In this document: one piece after another, positions 26,027 through 35,429 of the stretch
Layout: each line of letters starts with the position of its first letter
Numbering within the stretch: the first letter of the stretch is position 1
Source of the DNA: Bacteroidota bacterium
GTDB lineage: Bacteria; Bacteroidota; Ignavibacteria; Kapaibacteriales; UBA2268
Assembly (NCBI GenBank): GCA_029974985.1
Contig: JARKQC010000320.1
Span: 1 to 54,824 of the forward strand
Direction: 5' to 3'
DNA length: 54,824 bases
Notes under the pieces: model-generated
Told to the model about the DNA's origin: nothing
Database searches by the model: none
What the model saw: only the letters and a program-made list of their open reading frames with translations
Made by a program: the position numbers and the translations under genes

Positions 26027-26057
26027 TTGATTATGTCGCTAAAAATTGTTATTTTTG
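26027..26057 (+). promoter_or_regulatory. Promoter of the nusA-infB operon
   Basis: TTG (26027-26029), a 20-bp spacer and TATTTTTG (26050-26057) fit the Bacteroidota consensus exactly. Transcription should begin near 26064, about 70 nt before nusA. Confidence 0.7.
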
Positions 26058-26074
26058 AGATTATTAAAATGTGT

Positions 26075-26098
26075 TGGGCTGGCGTAGCCCATTTTTTT
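26075..26098 (+). terminator. Terminator-like hairpin in the nusA leader (possible attenuator)
   Basis: The stem TGGGCT/AGCCCA (26075-26080, 26086-26091) with a 5-nt loop is followed immediately by seven T. It has the form of a full intrinsic terminator, yet lies between the nusA promoter and nusA. No plus-strand gene precedes it that would need one. It could let NusA or the transcription rate set operon expression. Confidence 0.65.
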
Positions 26099-26134
26099 AT
26101 TATAAATATTTCTCACAAATAAAGATTAAGTAAC

Positions 26135-27454
26135 ATGGCGAGAAGAAAAGCCAAACATAAGATTGACAAAAGAGTCATAGTAGAAGCTTTTACCGAAATG
26201 GCTAAGCATAAAAGTATTGACCGTGATTTACTTCAAGGTATTCTCGAAGAAACCCTTTCTATGATTATTAGAAAAAAATATGGTCAAGAAGCCAATTTTG
26301 AAATCATCGTAAATATGGAAAAAGGTGATATCGAAATTTATCTAATGCGTGAAATTGTAGAAGTCGTTGAAGACGATGTTTTGCAAATTTCTTTAGAAGA
26401 AGCTATGAAATATAGTGAAGAGCCAGTAGAAATTGGTGATGATTATATCGAAGAAATTACTCTCGATAATATTGCTGATAGTTTCGGCAGAAGGCTCGTT
26501 ACTCTTGCTTCTCAAAATCTTAATCAAAGAATACGCGATGTTGAGAAGGATAATGTATATAGAGAATATGCATCAAAAGTTGGCGAGATTATCGTTGGTG
26601 AAATTTATCAAATTCGCCGACATGATTTACTTATTCTTCATAATAAAATTGAAATGCGACTAACTCGCGAAGAACAAATCCCAAACGAGCCATATAAATA
26701 TAAGAAAAATCAAACTATTAAAGCTATTATTAAAGAGGTTAAAAGACATGGTGCGAGCGGACAGCCAGAGATTATTCTTTCAAGAGCAAGTAATGAATTT
26801 TTAGCAAAATTATTTGAAATTGAAATTCCAGAAATCTATGATGGAATCATTCAGATTAAAGCTATTGCTCGCGACCCGGGCGAAAGAGCAAAAGTTGCAG
26901 TAATTTCTTTTGATGATAGAATAGATCCCGTAGGTGCTTGCGTTGGTATGAAAGGTATCAGAATTCATTCTATTGTTCGTGAATTAAATAACGAAAATAT
27001 TGATTTAATTGAATATTCTGACGAATCCGATATTTTTATTTCAAGGGCTTTATCACCAGCAAAAATCTCTGAAATATCTGTTGATTTAGATACAAGAACT
27101 GCAAATGTTATAGTCTCTGACGAGCAGGTCGCCTTGGCAGTTGGTAAAAATGGTCAAAATGTAAGATTAGCTTCTATGCTAACTGGGTTTAATATTATTT
27201 TAAATAAGGCTGGAGACGAGGATATCGAGCTTGATGAGTTTAAAATAGAATTTGGAAATGAGTTATTCCATAAAATTACAGAAGCGGGTATCGAAACAGC
27301 AAGAGAATTTCTTGAAAAATCGCCGGAAGAAATTCTTGCAATTGAGGGAATGACAAAAGAAAAACTTATTGAACTTAGATTAATAATGTTAGTCGAATTT
27401 GATGAATCTGAATCAAAAGATATTGTTGACAGAATTAACTCTTACGATAAGTAA
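26135..27454 (+). CDS. nusA: Transcription termination/antitermination factor NusA
   Basis: NusA binds RNA polymerase and nascent RNA to modulate pausing, termination and antitermination. The 439-residue protein has the N-terminal polymerase-binding domain (about 1-130), an S1 domain (about 135-205) and KH1 and KH2 (about 210-355, with VGACVGMKGIRI and VALAVGKNGQNVRLA). A C-terminal helix-hairpin-helix-like segment follows (about 375-430, FLEKSPEEILAIEGM). The second acidic repeat of E. coli NusA is absent, as in many bacteria. rimP, the usual upstream partner, is missing. Confidence 0.97.
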   Translation: MARRKAKHKIDKRVIVEAFTEMAKHKSIDRDLLQGILEETLSMIIRKKYGQEANFEIIVNMEKGDIEIYLMREIVEVVEDDVLQISLEEAMKYSEEPVEIGDDYIEEITLDNIADSFGRRLVTLASQNLNQRIRDVEKDNVYREYASKVGEIIVGEIYQIRRHDLLILHNKIEMRLTREEQIPNEPYKYKKNQTIKAIIKEVKRHGASGQPEIILSRASNEFLAKLFEIEIPEIYDGIIQIKAIARDPGERAKVAVISFDDRIDPVGACVGMKGIRIHSIVRELNNENIDLIEYSDESDIFISRALSPAKISEISVDLDTRTANVIVSDEQVALAVGKNGQNVRLASMLTGFNIILNKAGDEDIELDEFKIEFGNELFHKITEAGIETAREFLEKSPEEILAIEGMTKEKLIELRLIMLVEFDESESKDIVDRINSYDK

Positions 27455-27494
27455 AATAATAATTATTTAAAATTATATAAAATAGAACACTATT

Positions 27495-30400
27495 ATGGCT
27501 TCAGGAAAAGTAAAATTATTTAAAATAGCTTCGGAAATAAATATCGGTAAAGAGGCGATTGTAGAATATCTACAGTCCAAGAGTTATGATATTCAAAACA
27601 AAGCTACTGCCATTTTAGATGATAAAATGGTTGAACTTGTTATGGAAAAGTTCAAAAAAGAAAAAAGAGCCGCAGAGATTCAAAGGGATAAGATACAAAA
27701 GCATAAAGATATTAGAGTAGAACCTAAGATTGAAGAAAAATCAAGTACTACAATTCCTGAAAAAACTGTTCAAACACCTATTGTTCAAAAAGATATTTTT
27801 ACAGAAAAAATTGCTGAACAAGATAAAAAAATCGAAATTATTGAGAATAAAGAGATTATTTCTCCAAAAACAATTGATTCCGTTGTAAGCTCAATTACAG
27901 AAGAAATAGTTGATATTGTTAAGGAAAAACCTCAATCTGAGCATTTTGATAAAGAAAATATTGTATTAGAAACTATTAAACCAGAAATTGAAGAAATAAA
28001 AGTAAAAGAAGAAAAAGAAATTTCTAAAGCTAAAAGTAAAAAAGAAGATAAAACTGAAAAAATTGAGATTAAAGACAAAGTAGATAAAGAAATTTCTAAA
28101 GCTCCTTTGATTTCAAAAGATGAATTGATTTCTGATGAGCCAATAATAGAAATTATTAAAGAAGATATAAAAGTTGAAACTATTATTGTTGAAGATACAA
28201 GTAGCATTGACCAAGATGTTTCACCAAAGGAATTAGAAAAAGAAAGCATTTCTATTGATATTCCAGTGGATAAAATCGAAGATAAATTGCTTGTTGAGAA
28301 AACTCTTTCAACCGAAGAATCTCAAACTTCATTAATAGGTGATGAATCTGATGAAATGTCGAAAGATTCAAAACGTAAAGATAGAAAAAAGAAAAAGAAA
28401 AAACAATATGAGGAAACCGAACCCGGTGAATCACCTCAGTTAAAAGGGCTCACTGTTTTAGGTAAAATCGAATTATCAAAACCCAAACCAGAGCCAGAAA
28501 AACCTGCTTCAAAATCTGAGAAAAAACCTTTTTATGACAAACGCGATAAAAAGGAAAGCGATAGTAAAGCTGGTGATCATAAAACTGTCGATAATAAATC
28601 AAGTGATCATAAAACTGTCGATAATAAATCAAGTGATAATAAAACAACTAAATTTAAGAAAAGAAAGCATTCTAAACCAGATACAAGCGAGCATATTTCT
28701 TCTCATCATCCAGATAGAACTATATCGAGTATTATAAAAGATAAAGAAAAAGATAAACTAAAATTTACTGAATCGCCTACAACAAGTGATAGTAAATCTA
28801 CAAAACTTAAAGAAAAAGAAATCCCTAAAGCAAAAGATAACGAAAAAGAGGATAGAAAGAAACGTAAACGTAAAAAAACTATCCGTGAAATGATTAGTCA
28901 AGAAGAAGTTGATAAAGCAATAAAAGCAACTTTATCTGGTATGGATAGTTCTGCATTTACTTCGCAACGTGCTAAATTAAGAATGAAAAAAAGATTAGAA
29001 CGCGAAGAAAAAGAGCAAAAAATTAGAGATGATAAGGATAAAGAATCAAAAGTATTAAAACTTAGCGAATTTGTTACTACTGGTGATCTTGCTAATATGA
29101 TGAATATTAATTCTTCCGAAATCATTTTAAAATGTATGGAACTCGGTTTAATGGTTACGATTAACCAAAGACTCGATAAAGATACCATTACTCTTATTGC
29201 TGATGACTATGGATACGAGGTAGATTTCTTAGATGATAAAGAAGTTCAGTTTATAGAAGATGATAATGATGACGAAGATACACTTGTTCAAAGACCGCCT
29301 ATTGTAACAATAATGGGACACGTTGACCACGGTAAAACCTCACTTCTTGATTTTATTAGAAATGCTAATGTTGTTGCTGGCGAAGCAGGAGGTATCACAC
29401 AGCATATTGGTGCTTATAGTGTAACAATGAGTGATGGTAAATCTATTACATTCCTCGATACTCCCGGTCATGAAGCTTTTACTGCTATGCGTGCAAGAGG
29501 CGCACAAGTTACTGACATTGTGATATTAGTTGTTGCCGCTGATGATAGCGTAATGCCTCAGACTATTGAAGCGATAAGCCATGCACGAGCCGCAAATGTA
29601 CCTATTATTGTTGCGATAAATAAAATTGATAAAGCTGATGCAAATCCCGATAGAATTAGACAACAATTATCTGACTATGGTGTTTTAGTCGAGGAATGGG
29701 GTGGTAAAAATCAATCTGTTGAAATATCTGCAAAAAAAGGTATAAACATTGATAAATTATTAGAAAAAGTCCTTATTGAAGCTGAATTATTAGATTTAAA
29801 AGCGAATTTTTCAAGACTTTGCCGTGGTATTGTAATCGAATCAAATATGAAAAAAGGTTGGGGTTCTACTGCTACAATTATTGTTCAAAAAGGAACTCTT
29901 AGAGTTGGAGATTCCTTTGTTTCGGGTATCTATTCTGGTAAAGTTAGAGCTTTATTAAATGAAAGAGAGAATAAAATTGAAGAGTCCGGTCCTTCGACAC
30001 CTGTTATAGTTATAGGTTATGATGGTCTTCCAGAGGTTGGTGATACTATTATTGCTACATCAAACGATGCCGAAGCTCGAAGAATAGCAAATGAAAGAAA
30101 ACAAGTCCGCCGTGAACAAGATATGCGTAAAGTTCGCTATATGACTTTAGATCAAATTTCTGCTCAAATTCAAATTGGCGGCATAAGAGAATTAAATCTT
30201 GTATTAAAAGGAGACGTATCTGGCTCATTAGAGGCTCTTAGTGATTCATTACTAAAATTATCACGTGAAGAAGTACGTGTTAATATCTTGCATAAAGGTG
30301 TTGGACACATTACAGAAACTGACGTTATGCTTGCGGCAGCTTCGAGTGCAGTTGTAATTGGTTTTAATGTAAATCCAAATGGTAAAGCTCGAAAAGCGGC

Positions 30401-30800
30401 AGAAAATGAAATGGTTGATATACGAGTTTATGATATTATTTATGATTGTTTAAACGAAATTCAGCTCGCATTAGAAGGTTTATTAGCACCAGAATATAAA
30501 GAAGAAATTACTGCAAGTGTTGAGATACGCAAAACATTTAAAGTTTCACGTATGGGTACAATTGCTGGTTGCTTTGTTAAAAGTGGAAAAATCACAAGAA
30601 ACGACAAAGTTCGTGTTCTTCGTGATGGTTTTAGCGAATTCGAGGGTGCTATATCATCATTAAAACGTGGTAAAGATGATGTTAAAGAGGTTGATGCTGG
30701 ATTTGAATGTGGTATTCAGTTACTGAATTTCAATGATATTATGGAAGGTGATATTATCGAGGCATTCAAGATTATTGAAATTAAAAGAAAGTTTAAGTAA
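27495..30800 (+). CDS. infB: Translation initiation factor IF-2
   Basis: This GTPase places initiator tRNA on the small ribosomal subunit. The 1101-residue protein begins with an IF2_N module (about 1-55). A very long Lys/Glu/Ser-rich linker follows (about 60-500), then a second IF2_N module (about 520-580). The G domain has GHVDHGKTSL, DTPGHEAF and NKID, and domains II-IV follow. The linker contains a 10-residue tandem repeat of SDHKTVDNKS type. It is second in the nusA operon, 40 bp after nusA. Confidence 0.97.
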   Translation: MASGKVKLFKIASEINIGKEAIVEYLQSKSYDIQNKATAILDDKMVELVMEKFKKEKRAAEIQRDKIQKHKDIRVEPKIEEKSSTTIPEKTVQTPIVQKDIFTEKIAEQDKKIEIIENKEIISPKTIDSVVSSITEEIVDIVKEKPQSEHFDKENIVLETIKPEIEEIKVKEEKEISKAKSKKEDKTEKIEIKDKVDKEISKAPLISKDELISDEPIIEIIKEDIKVETIIVEDTSSIDQDVSPKELEKESISIDIPVDKIEDKLLVEKTLSTEESQTSLIGDESDEMSKDSKRKDRKKKKKKQYEETEPGESPQLKGLTVLGKIELSKPKPEPEKPASKSEKKPFYDKRDKKESDSKAGDHKTVDNKSSDHKTVDNKSSDNKTTKFKKRKHSKPDTSEHISSHHPDRTISSIIKDKEKDKLKFTESPTTSDSKSTKLKEKEIPKAKDNEKEDRKKRKRKKTIREMISQEEVDKAIKATLSGMDSSAFTSQRAKLRMKKRLEREEKEQKIRDDKDKESKVLKLSEFVTTGDLANMMNINSSEIILKCMELGLMVTINQRLDKDTITLIADDYGYEVDFLDDKEVQFIEDDNDDEDTLVQRPPIVTIMGHVDHGKTSLLDFIRNANVVAGEAGGITQHIGAYSVTMSDGKSITFLDTPGHEAFTAMRARGAQVTDIVILVVAADDSVMPQTIEAISHARAANVPIIVAINKIDKADANPDRIRQQLSDYGVLVEEWGGKNQSVEISAKKGINIDKLLEKVLIEAELLDLKANFSRLCRGIVIESNMKKGWGSTATIIVQKGTLRVGDSFVSGIYSGKVRALLNERENKIEESGPSTPVIVIGYDGLPEVGDTIIATSNDAEARRIANERKQVRREQDMRKVRYMTLDQISAQIQIGGIRELNLVLKGDVSGSLEALSDSLLKLSREEVRVNILHKGVGHITETDVMLAAASSAVVIGFNVNPNGKARKAAENEMVDIRVYDIIYDCLNEIQLALEGLLAPEYKEEITASVEIRKTFKVSRMGTIAGCFVKSGKITRNDKVRVLRDGFSEFEGAISSLKRGKDDVKEVDAGFECGIQLLNFNDIMEGDIIEAFKIIEIKRKFK
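28573..28645 (+). repeat. 30-bp tandem repeat inside infB
   Basis: Two identical 30-bp copies (28573-28602, 28603-28632) and a third partial, diverged copy (28633-28645) encode in-frame decapeptides in the charged linker. Exact identity suggests recent slippage and possible length variation between strains. Confidence 0.9.
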
Positions 30801-30814
30801 ATTAATTAGTAAAA

Positions 30815-31195
30815 ATGTCGCATAGACCAGAAAAAGTTGCTAACGAAATAAAAAGAATTTTAGCTCAAGCAGTAGTTGATATTGCAAAAAATATTAATGC
30901 TGGTTTTGCTACTCTTACAAGTGTTCGTATCTCAAAAGATTTGCAAAATGCTAAAATATATATTAGTATTTATGGTAATAACGCTAATCCTACATTACTA
31001 ATTTCAGAACTTGAAAATAATCGTGGTGAATTAAGATATCTAATTGGTAAACAATTAAGGCTTAGAGCTGTACCTGATTTGAAATTCTTTATTGATGATA
31101 CTCTCGACCAAATTGAACATATTCAATCTATAATAAATATTGTCAATTCAAAAAAAAACGAGAATGATTTTTCCGAAAATAGTAATCAACATTAA
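30815..31195 (+). CDS. rbfA: Ribosome-binding factor A
   Basis: This 126-residue KH-like protein aids late 30S subunit maturation near helix 1 of 16S rRNA. Family features are the N-terminal RPEKVANEIKRILAQAV, the strand VRISKDLQNAKIYISIYG and the C-terminal LRAVPDLKFFIDDTLDQ. It lies 14 bp after infB and 5 bp before truB, the standard order. Confidence 0.95.
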   Translation: MSHRPEKVANEIKRILAQAVVDIAKNINAGFATLTSVRISKDLQNAKIYISIYGNNANPTLLISELENNRGELRYLIGKQLRLRAVPDLKFFIDDTLDQIEHIQSIINIVNSKKNENDFSENSNQH

Positions 31196-31200
31196 TTATT

Positions 31201-31923
31201 ATGATTTTTGATAATACCAATATTAATGATATTGATTTGCTAAATGAATATGTTCAAAATACGGGATTTGCTCTATTAATAGACAAACCTATTCATTGGA
31301 CTTCATTTGATGTTGTTGCCAAAATTAGAAATTTACTAAAAATTAAAAAAATTGGTCATGCTGGTACTCTCGATCCGCTTGCAGATGGTCTTTTAATTTT
31401 GTGCGTTGGTAAATTCACAAAAAAAATCAACGAATTTCAAGATTTATATAAAGAATATCAAGGTCAAATAAAAATTGGTGCGACTACTAAATCCTATGAT
31501 AGCGAATTTGAAGAAGAAAATATCTGCGATATATCATCAATTTTAAATGATAATGTGCAATCTCTAATTGATAATTTTATTGGCGAACAGTTACAAGTTC
31601 CACCGATGTTTTCAGCAAAAAAAGTTAATGGTAAACGACTTTATGAGCTTGCTCGAAAAAACCAAAATATTGTATTAGAACCAAGTTTAGTTAATTTTTA
31701 CGATATCAAGCTATCCTATTCTGCTCCATATATTGACTTTTATATAAAATGTTCTAAAGGTACTTATATAAGATCATTTGCTCGTGACATAGGTGATAAA
31801 TTAAATGTAGGTGGATATTTAACAAGTTTAAGAAGAATTGGTATCGGCGATTATAAAGTAACAAATGCTATAAAACTAATTGAATTAATCGAATTTTTAA
31901 AATCTAAAATCGAAATAAAATGA
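31201..31923 (+). CDS. truB: tRNA pseudouridine-55 synthase
   Basis: TruB makes pseudouridine 55 in the T-loop of tRNAs. The 240-residue protein has KPIHWTSFDVV, the catalytic Asp58 in GHAGTLDPLADGLL, VPPMFSAKKVNGKRLYELAR, and SKGTYIRSFARDIG. The C-terminal PUA-like domain is absent or very short, as in the short bacterial form. Its TGA stop overlaps the ribF ATG. Confidence 0.96.
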   Translation: MIFDNTNINDIDLLNEYVQNTGFALLIDKPIHWTSFDVVAKIRNLLKIKKIGHAGTLDPLADGLLILCVGKFTKKINEFQDLYKEYQGQIKIGATTKSYDSEFEEENICDISSILNDNVQSLIDNFIGEQLQVPPMFSAKKVNGKRLYELARKNQNIVLEPSLVNFYDIKLSYSAPYIDFYIKCSKGTYIRSFARDIGDKLNVGGYLTSLRRIGIGDYKVTNAIKLIELIEFLKSKIEIK

Positions 31924-32852
31924 ATATTTATCGAAATTTTGATGAAATTAATTATGATAAAAATACAGTTTTAACTGTCGGAACTTTTGATGGAGTGCAT
32001 CGCGGTCATCAATATATTATTAAAAATTTGATTAAAATTAGCAATGATTATTCATTACGAAATCTTATAATCACTTTTGACCCACACCCGCAAATCGTCT
32101 TAAATAAGCCAGATAAAGCTCCTATAATGCTTTTAACTTCTATCGAAGAACGTTTAGAACTTTTTGAAAAAAATGGAGTTGGCAATGTATTAATTATTCC
32201 TTTTGATTATAGTTTTTCACAAACTCCTGCAAACGAATTTATCACTGATTATTTAATAAAAAAAATCGGATTTAAAAAGATACTTATAGGATATGACCAC
32301 TTATTCGGTAAAGATAGAAGTGGAAACGAAAAATTACTAATTGAATTATCGAAAATTTATGATTTTGATATTTCTAAACTCGAAAGAATTGATTTAGAAA
32401 ATCACCGGGTTTCAAGTACAGAAATTAGACATTCAATTATGAATTCAGAAATCGAAATAGCTAATAATTTATTAGCTCATAATTATTCACTTCGCGGCTT
32501 AGTCGTTCACGGTCAAAAGCTTGGTCGGACACTTGGATTCCCTACTGCAAATTTACAAGTTGATGATACACATAAACTTATTCCAAATAATGGTGTATAT
32601 TTTATCTATTCAATATTAGATAATAAAAAAGTTTGGGGTATGGCTAATATCGGATTCAAGCCAACTGTTTCAAACGAAAGAGTATTATCAATCGAAGCCC
32701 ATTTTCTAAATTATGATAATGATTTATATGAAAAAATCATTACGATTTATTTTGTAAATAAAATTAGAAATGAAAATAAATTTGAAAATATTAATGCTTT
32801 AATAAAGCAACTAAATATTGATAAATCAACTTGCTTAAATCTTATTCCATAA
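31920..32852 (+). CDS. ribF: Bifunctional riboflavin kinase/FAD synthetase
   Basis: RibF converts riboflavin to FMN and then FAD. The 310-residue protein has an N-terminal nucleotidyltransferase domain (TVGTFDGVHRGHQ, TFDPHPQ, STEIRHSIM). Its C-terminal kinase domain has LGRTLGFPTANLQ, GVYFIYSI and a degenerate family ending. It overlaps truB by 4 bp and closes the nusA operon, supplying flavins to the many flavoenzymes seen here. Confidence 0.95.
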   Translation: MNIYRNFDEINYDKNTVLTVGTFDGVHRGHQYIIKNLIKISNDYSLRNLIITFDPHPQIVLNKPDKAPIMLLTSIEERLELFEKNGVGNVLIIPFDYSFSQTPANEFITDYLIKKIGFKKILIGYDHLFGKDRSGNEKLLIELSKIYDFDISKLERIDLENHRVSSTEIRHSIMNSEIEIANNLLAHNYSLRGLVVHGQKLGRTLGFPTANLQVDDTHKLIPNNGVYFIYSILDNKKVWGMANIGFKPTVSNERVLSIEAHFLNYDNDLYEKIITIYFVNKIRNENKFENINALIKQLNIDKSTCLNLIP

Positions 32853-33302
32853 TTATTAATAGATATAAATTTTTAATTAATCACAAATATTACATTTGAG
32901 TTATTATTCATTTGAATGATACGATAAAAAATGTTAGTATTTCGAGCAATAGCTAAAAATTATTGTGTAATTTTATAGATTTTTCATATCGTTAAGAAAG
33001 GCAATAATGAAATTATATTCAAGTGAAAACCCTTACCAAGCTCTAAACATAGGATATTACACAACTATAATCATTATTTAGTAGTTTTTAATGAATTATT
33101 TGGCTTAAATAAACAATAAAATATCAAAATTTCGATTATAATAATAGAATTTTTTAAATTATTTATGCTTATCTTAAATTATATAATTAATCATTTTTTT
33201 ATTATTTTTATTCTAAAACTAATTTTTTTTTTAAATATTGATTATTATTTTGTGATTTCTCAATATTTTTGATAATATTTTTTTTACAATTTTGGTCTTT
33301 TA
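32853..33302. other. 450-bp gene-free gap
   Basis: AT-rich spacer between ribF and the antiporter. A 24-codon frame at 33007-33081 has AAGAAAGG six bases upstream of its ATG but no recognisable product, so it is not called. The antiporter promoter candidate lies near the right end. No terminator was found for the nusA operon, and no inverted repeat or tRNA. Confidence 0.45.
33264..33271 (+). promoter_or_regulatory. Candidate -7 box for the antiporter gene
   Basis: TATTTTTG lies 31 bp before the ATG. The nearest upstream TTG (33238-33240) leaves a 23-bp spacer, longer than the 19-20 seen elsewhere in the window. Confidence 0.45.
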
Positions 33303-34616
33303 ATGGAACATTCTTTTAACTTGCCTCTATGGTCTTTAATCCCATTTGTTTTAATGCTTTTATCTATTGCTGTCTTGCCCTTAGTTGCAAATCATTTTTG
33401 GGAGCATAATAAAAACAAATTATTAGTTGCACTTGCTCTAGGGATACCAACCTCATTATTTTTAATATTTACTGGCTATAGTCATGAATTATTACATATC
33501 GTAATTTTTGATTATGTTCCGTTTATCATACTACTTGGTTCATTATTTATTATAACTGGTGGTATTTTAGTTCAGGGTGATATCGAAGCAACTCCTCGAA
33601 ATAATAGTATATTTTTAATAATTGGTGCAGTACTTGCATCTTTTATGGGTACAACTGGCGCAGCAATGCTTTTAATTAGACCTATTTTAAATACTAATTC
33701 TGAAAGAAAATTTAAAGTTCATACAGTTTTATTCTTTATTGCTGTCGTTGCTAATTGTGGCGGTTTATTAAGCCCATTGGGGGATCCGCCCTTGTTTATG
33801 ATGTATCTTCGTGGTGCTGATTTTTTCTGGTTTCTAAATTTATTCCCAGAATGGTTTGTAGCAAATTCGATAATAATAGCTGTGTATTTTTTTGTTGATA
33901 GATATCATTATAATAAAGAAAATCCCGAGGATATCGAATTTGATAGAACAAACATCACTCCAATTACTATTTCGGGAAAAATTAATTTTCTTTTTCTATT
34001 GGGGGTTGTTTTAAGCGTTGCATTCATTAATACTAACACTATGCTTTTTTTAAGTGAGAATACATACTTTAGTTTCTTACGTGAAATTGTTTTAATTCTT
34101 ATGGCATTATTATCACTTAAATTAACTTCTAAACAGTTAAGAAAAGATAATAGTTTTAATTATGAACCAATTATAGAAGTTGCATATTTATTTATTGGTA
34201 TTTTTATTACTATGGTTCCAGCTTTGGAATATTTAAAAGTTCATGCAGGCGAATTAGGTATTTCATCACCACATCATTTTTATTATGCAACGGGTGCTTT
34301 AAGTTCATTTCTTGATAACACTCCTACCGCAGTTACTTTTTATTATCTTGAATTAGGAATGGTTAAATTAAATCCAGAAATGCTGTTACAAGGAACAAAT
34401 ATTGCGGGAATACCAGAATTAACTATGAAAGCAATTTCCACTGGTGCAGTATTTTTTGGCGCAATGACTTATATTGGAAATGGTCCAAACTTTATGGTAA
34501 AGGCAATTGCAGATAATCAAGGTATAAAAATGCCTGATTTCTTTTCATATATGTATAAATTTACTTTAATTATATTGTTACCAATTTTTATTTTAGTTCA
34601 AATTTTATGCTTATAA
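33303..34616 (+). CDS. NhaD-type sodium:proton antiporter
   Basis: This 437-residue integral membrane protein has about 11-12 helices and belongs to the ion-transporter superfamily. The conserved re-entrant segments are visible: FMGTTGAAMLLIRPIL, ANCGGLLSPLGDPPLF, FLDNTPTAVTFYY and MTYIGNGPNFMVKAIA. The SPLGDPP and IGNGPN signatures are those of the NhaD/ArsB-like group. It would exchange Na+ for H+ across the inner membrane. It is monocistronic with no regulatory partner. Confidence 0.88.
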   Translation: MEHSFNLPLWSLIPFVLMLLSIAVLPLVANHFWEHNKNKLLVALALGIPTSLFLIFTGYSHELLHIVIFDYVPFIILLGSLFIITGGILVQGDIEATPRNNSIFLIIGAVLASFMGTTGAAMLLIRPILNTNSERKFKVHTVLFFIAVVANCGGLLSPLGDPPLFMMYLRGADFFWFLNLFPEWFVANSIIIAVYFFVDRYHYNKENPEDIEFDRTNITPITISGKINFLFLLGVVLSVAFINTNTMLFLSENTYFSFLREIVLILMALLSLKLTSKQLRKDNSFNYEPIIEVAYLFIGIFITMVPALEYLKVHAGELGISSPHHFYYATGALSSFLDNTPTAVTFYYLELGMVKLNPEMLLQGTNIAGIPELTMKAISTGAVFFGAMTYIGNGPNFMVKAIADNQGIKMPDFFSYMYKFTLIILLPIFILVQILCL

Positions 34617-34640
34617 AATTTATTATTAAGCTATTAATAA

Positions 34641-34676
34641 AAAAAACAAGGGATTGATTAAAAAAAATCAATCCCT
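34641..34676 (-). terminator. Terminator of the rpmE-rpsR operon
   Basis: Arms 34649-34659 and 34666-34676 pair perfectly over 11 bp with a 6-nt loop. On the minus strand the stem is followed, after TG, by about eight T. It may also stop transcripts from the antiporter on the plus strand. Confidence 0.85.
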
Positions 34677-34702
34677 AAAATATTTTTATTGTAGAATAAA
34701 TA

Positions 34703-34969
34703 TTAATTTATATCTTGAGCAACAAATGGCATTAATGCTAAATGGCGTGCATATTTTACGGCTTGAGCAATCAAGCGTTGTTGGAAAGCAGTAACACCGG
34801 TAATTCTTCTTGGAAGAATTTTTCCTTGGTCATTAGTAAATCTGGATAGATATTTTGCATCCAAATAATCAACTACTCTTTGGTCTTTGAGCGGGTTTTG
34901 TTTTCTTTTTCCCGTTTTTTTATTTGGTTTAAAAGTATTACCAGTTTGCATTGGGTGTATAGCATTCAT
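34703..34969 (-). CDS. rpsR: 30S ribosomal protein bS18
   Basis: This 88-residue small-subunit protein has the bS18 core: [25 protein letters not shown] followed by [19 protein letters not shown]. It binds bS6 on the 30S platform. In most bacteria rpsR lies in an rpsF-ssb-rpsR-rplI cluster; here it follows rpmE with a one-base stop/start overlap (TAATG) and ends at a terminator, so the arrangement is unusual. Confidence 0.97.
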   Translation of the reverse strand: MNAIHPMQTGNTFKPNKKTGKRKQNPLKDQRVVDYLDAKYLSRFTNDQGKILPRRITGVTAFQQRLIAQAVKYARHLALMPFVAQDIN

Positions 34970-35211
34970 TATTTAGTCTCCTTTTTTCTTGAATCCATCA
35001 TTTCTTGTGCTTTAGCAAAGCGTTTATTAAATCTATCAACGCGTCCGGCAGTATCAACAAGGACTTGCTTACCAGTAAAGAAAGGATGTGATTTGGAGTC
35101 AATATCAAGTACTATTTTTTCATTTTTGTAACATGAGCGTGTTTTGAAAGTAGAACCATCAGTCATAACAACGTCTATTACATGATAATGTGGATGAATT
35201 CCTTTTTTCAT
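34969..35211 (-). CDS. rpmE: 50S ribosomal protein bL31 (zinc-free form)
   Basis: This 80-residue protein has the bL31 pattern [18 protein letters not shown], a [14 protein letters not shown] block and [10 protein letters not shown]. The CxxC zinc motif of the C+ type is absent and only one cysteine remains, so this is the zinc-independent form. It stands 6 bp after a 57-codon gene and directly before rpsR. Confidence 0.95.
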   Translation of the reverse strand: MKKGIHPHYHVIDVVMTDGSTFKTRSCYKNEKIVLDIDSKSHPFFTGKQVLVDTAGRVDRFNKRFAKAQEMMDSRKKETK

Positions 35212-35217
35212 TTTTTT

Positions 35218-35391
35218 CTACCTATTAATATCAATTTTTTCTACTTGATTGATGTCGTCTAATTTAACAAATTGTTCAACAAATTTTACTGAACCGTCAT
35301 TGTTAGAAAATCCTTTAATGATTTTAACAACGGGTTTAACTTCTTCTTTCTTTTTCTTTAACTTATCGCCAAAGGTTTGTGCTTTTGCCAT
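35218..35391 (-). CDS. Small basic protein, first gene of the rpmE-rpsR operon
   Basis: This 57-residue frame starts at an ATG (35391) and ends at TAG (35218), 6 bp before rpmE. Its Lys-rich start MAKAQTFGDKLKKKKEE and strand-like body VVKIIKGF and VKFVEQFV resemble the small ribosome-associated proteins found beside ribosomal genes in this phylum, but no family is firmly recognised. It has a good promoter 39 bp upstream and shares the transcript with two ribosomal protein genes. This makes it a real gene and a likely translation-linked factor; the role is inference. Confidence 0.7.
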   Translation of the reverse strand: MAKAQTFGDKLKKKKEEVKPVVKIIKGFSNNDGSVKFVEQFVKLDDINQVEKIDINR

Positions 35392-35429
35392 TTTGCACCA
35401 AAAATATTAATTACTAAAATTACGAATTA

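Noticed and set aside
33007..33081. 24-codon frame with a good ribosome-binding site in the 450-bp gap
   Set aside because: Too short and without recognisable features. AT-rich spacers give such frames by chance.
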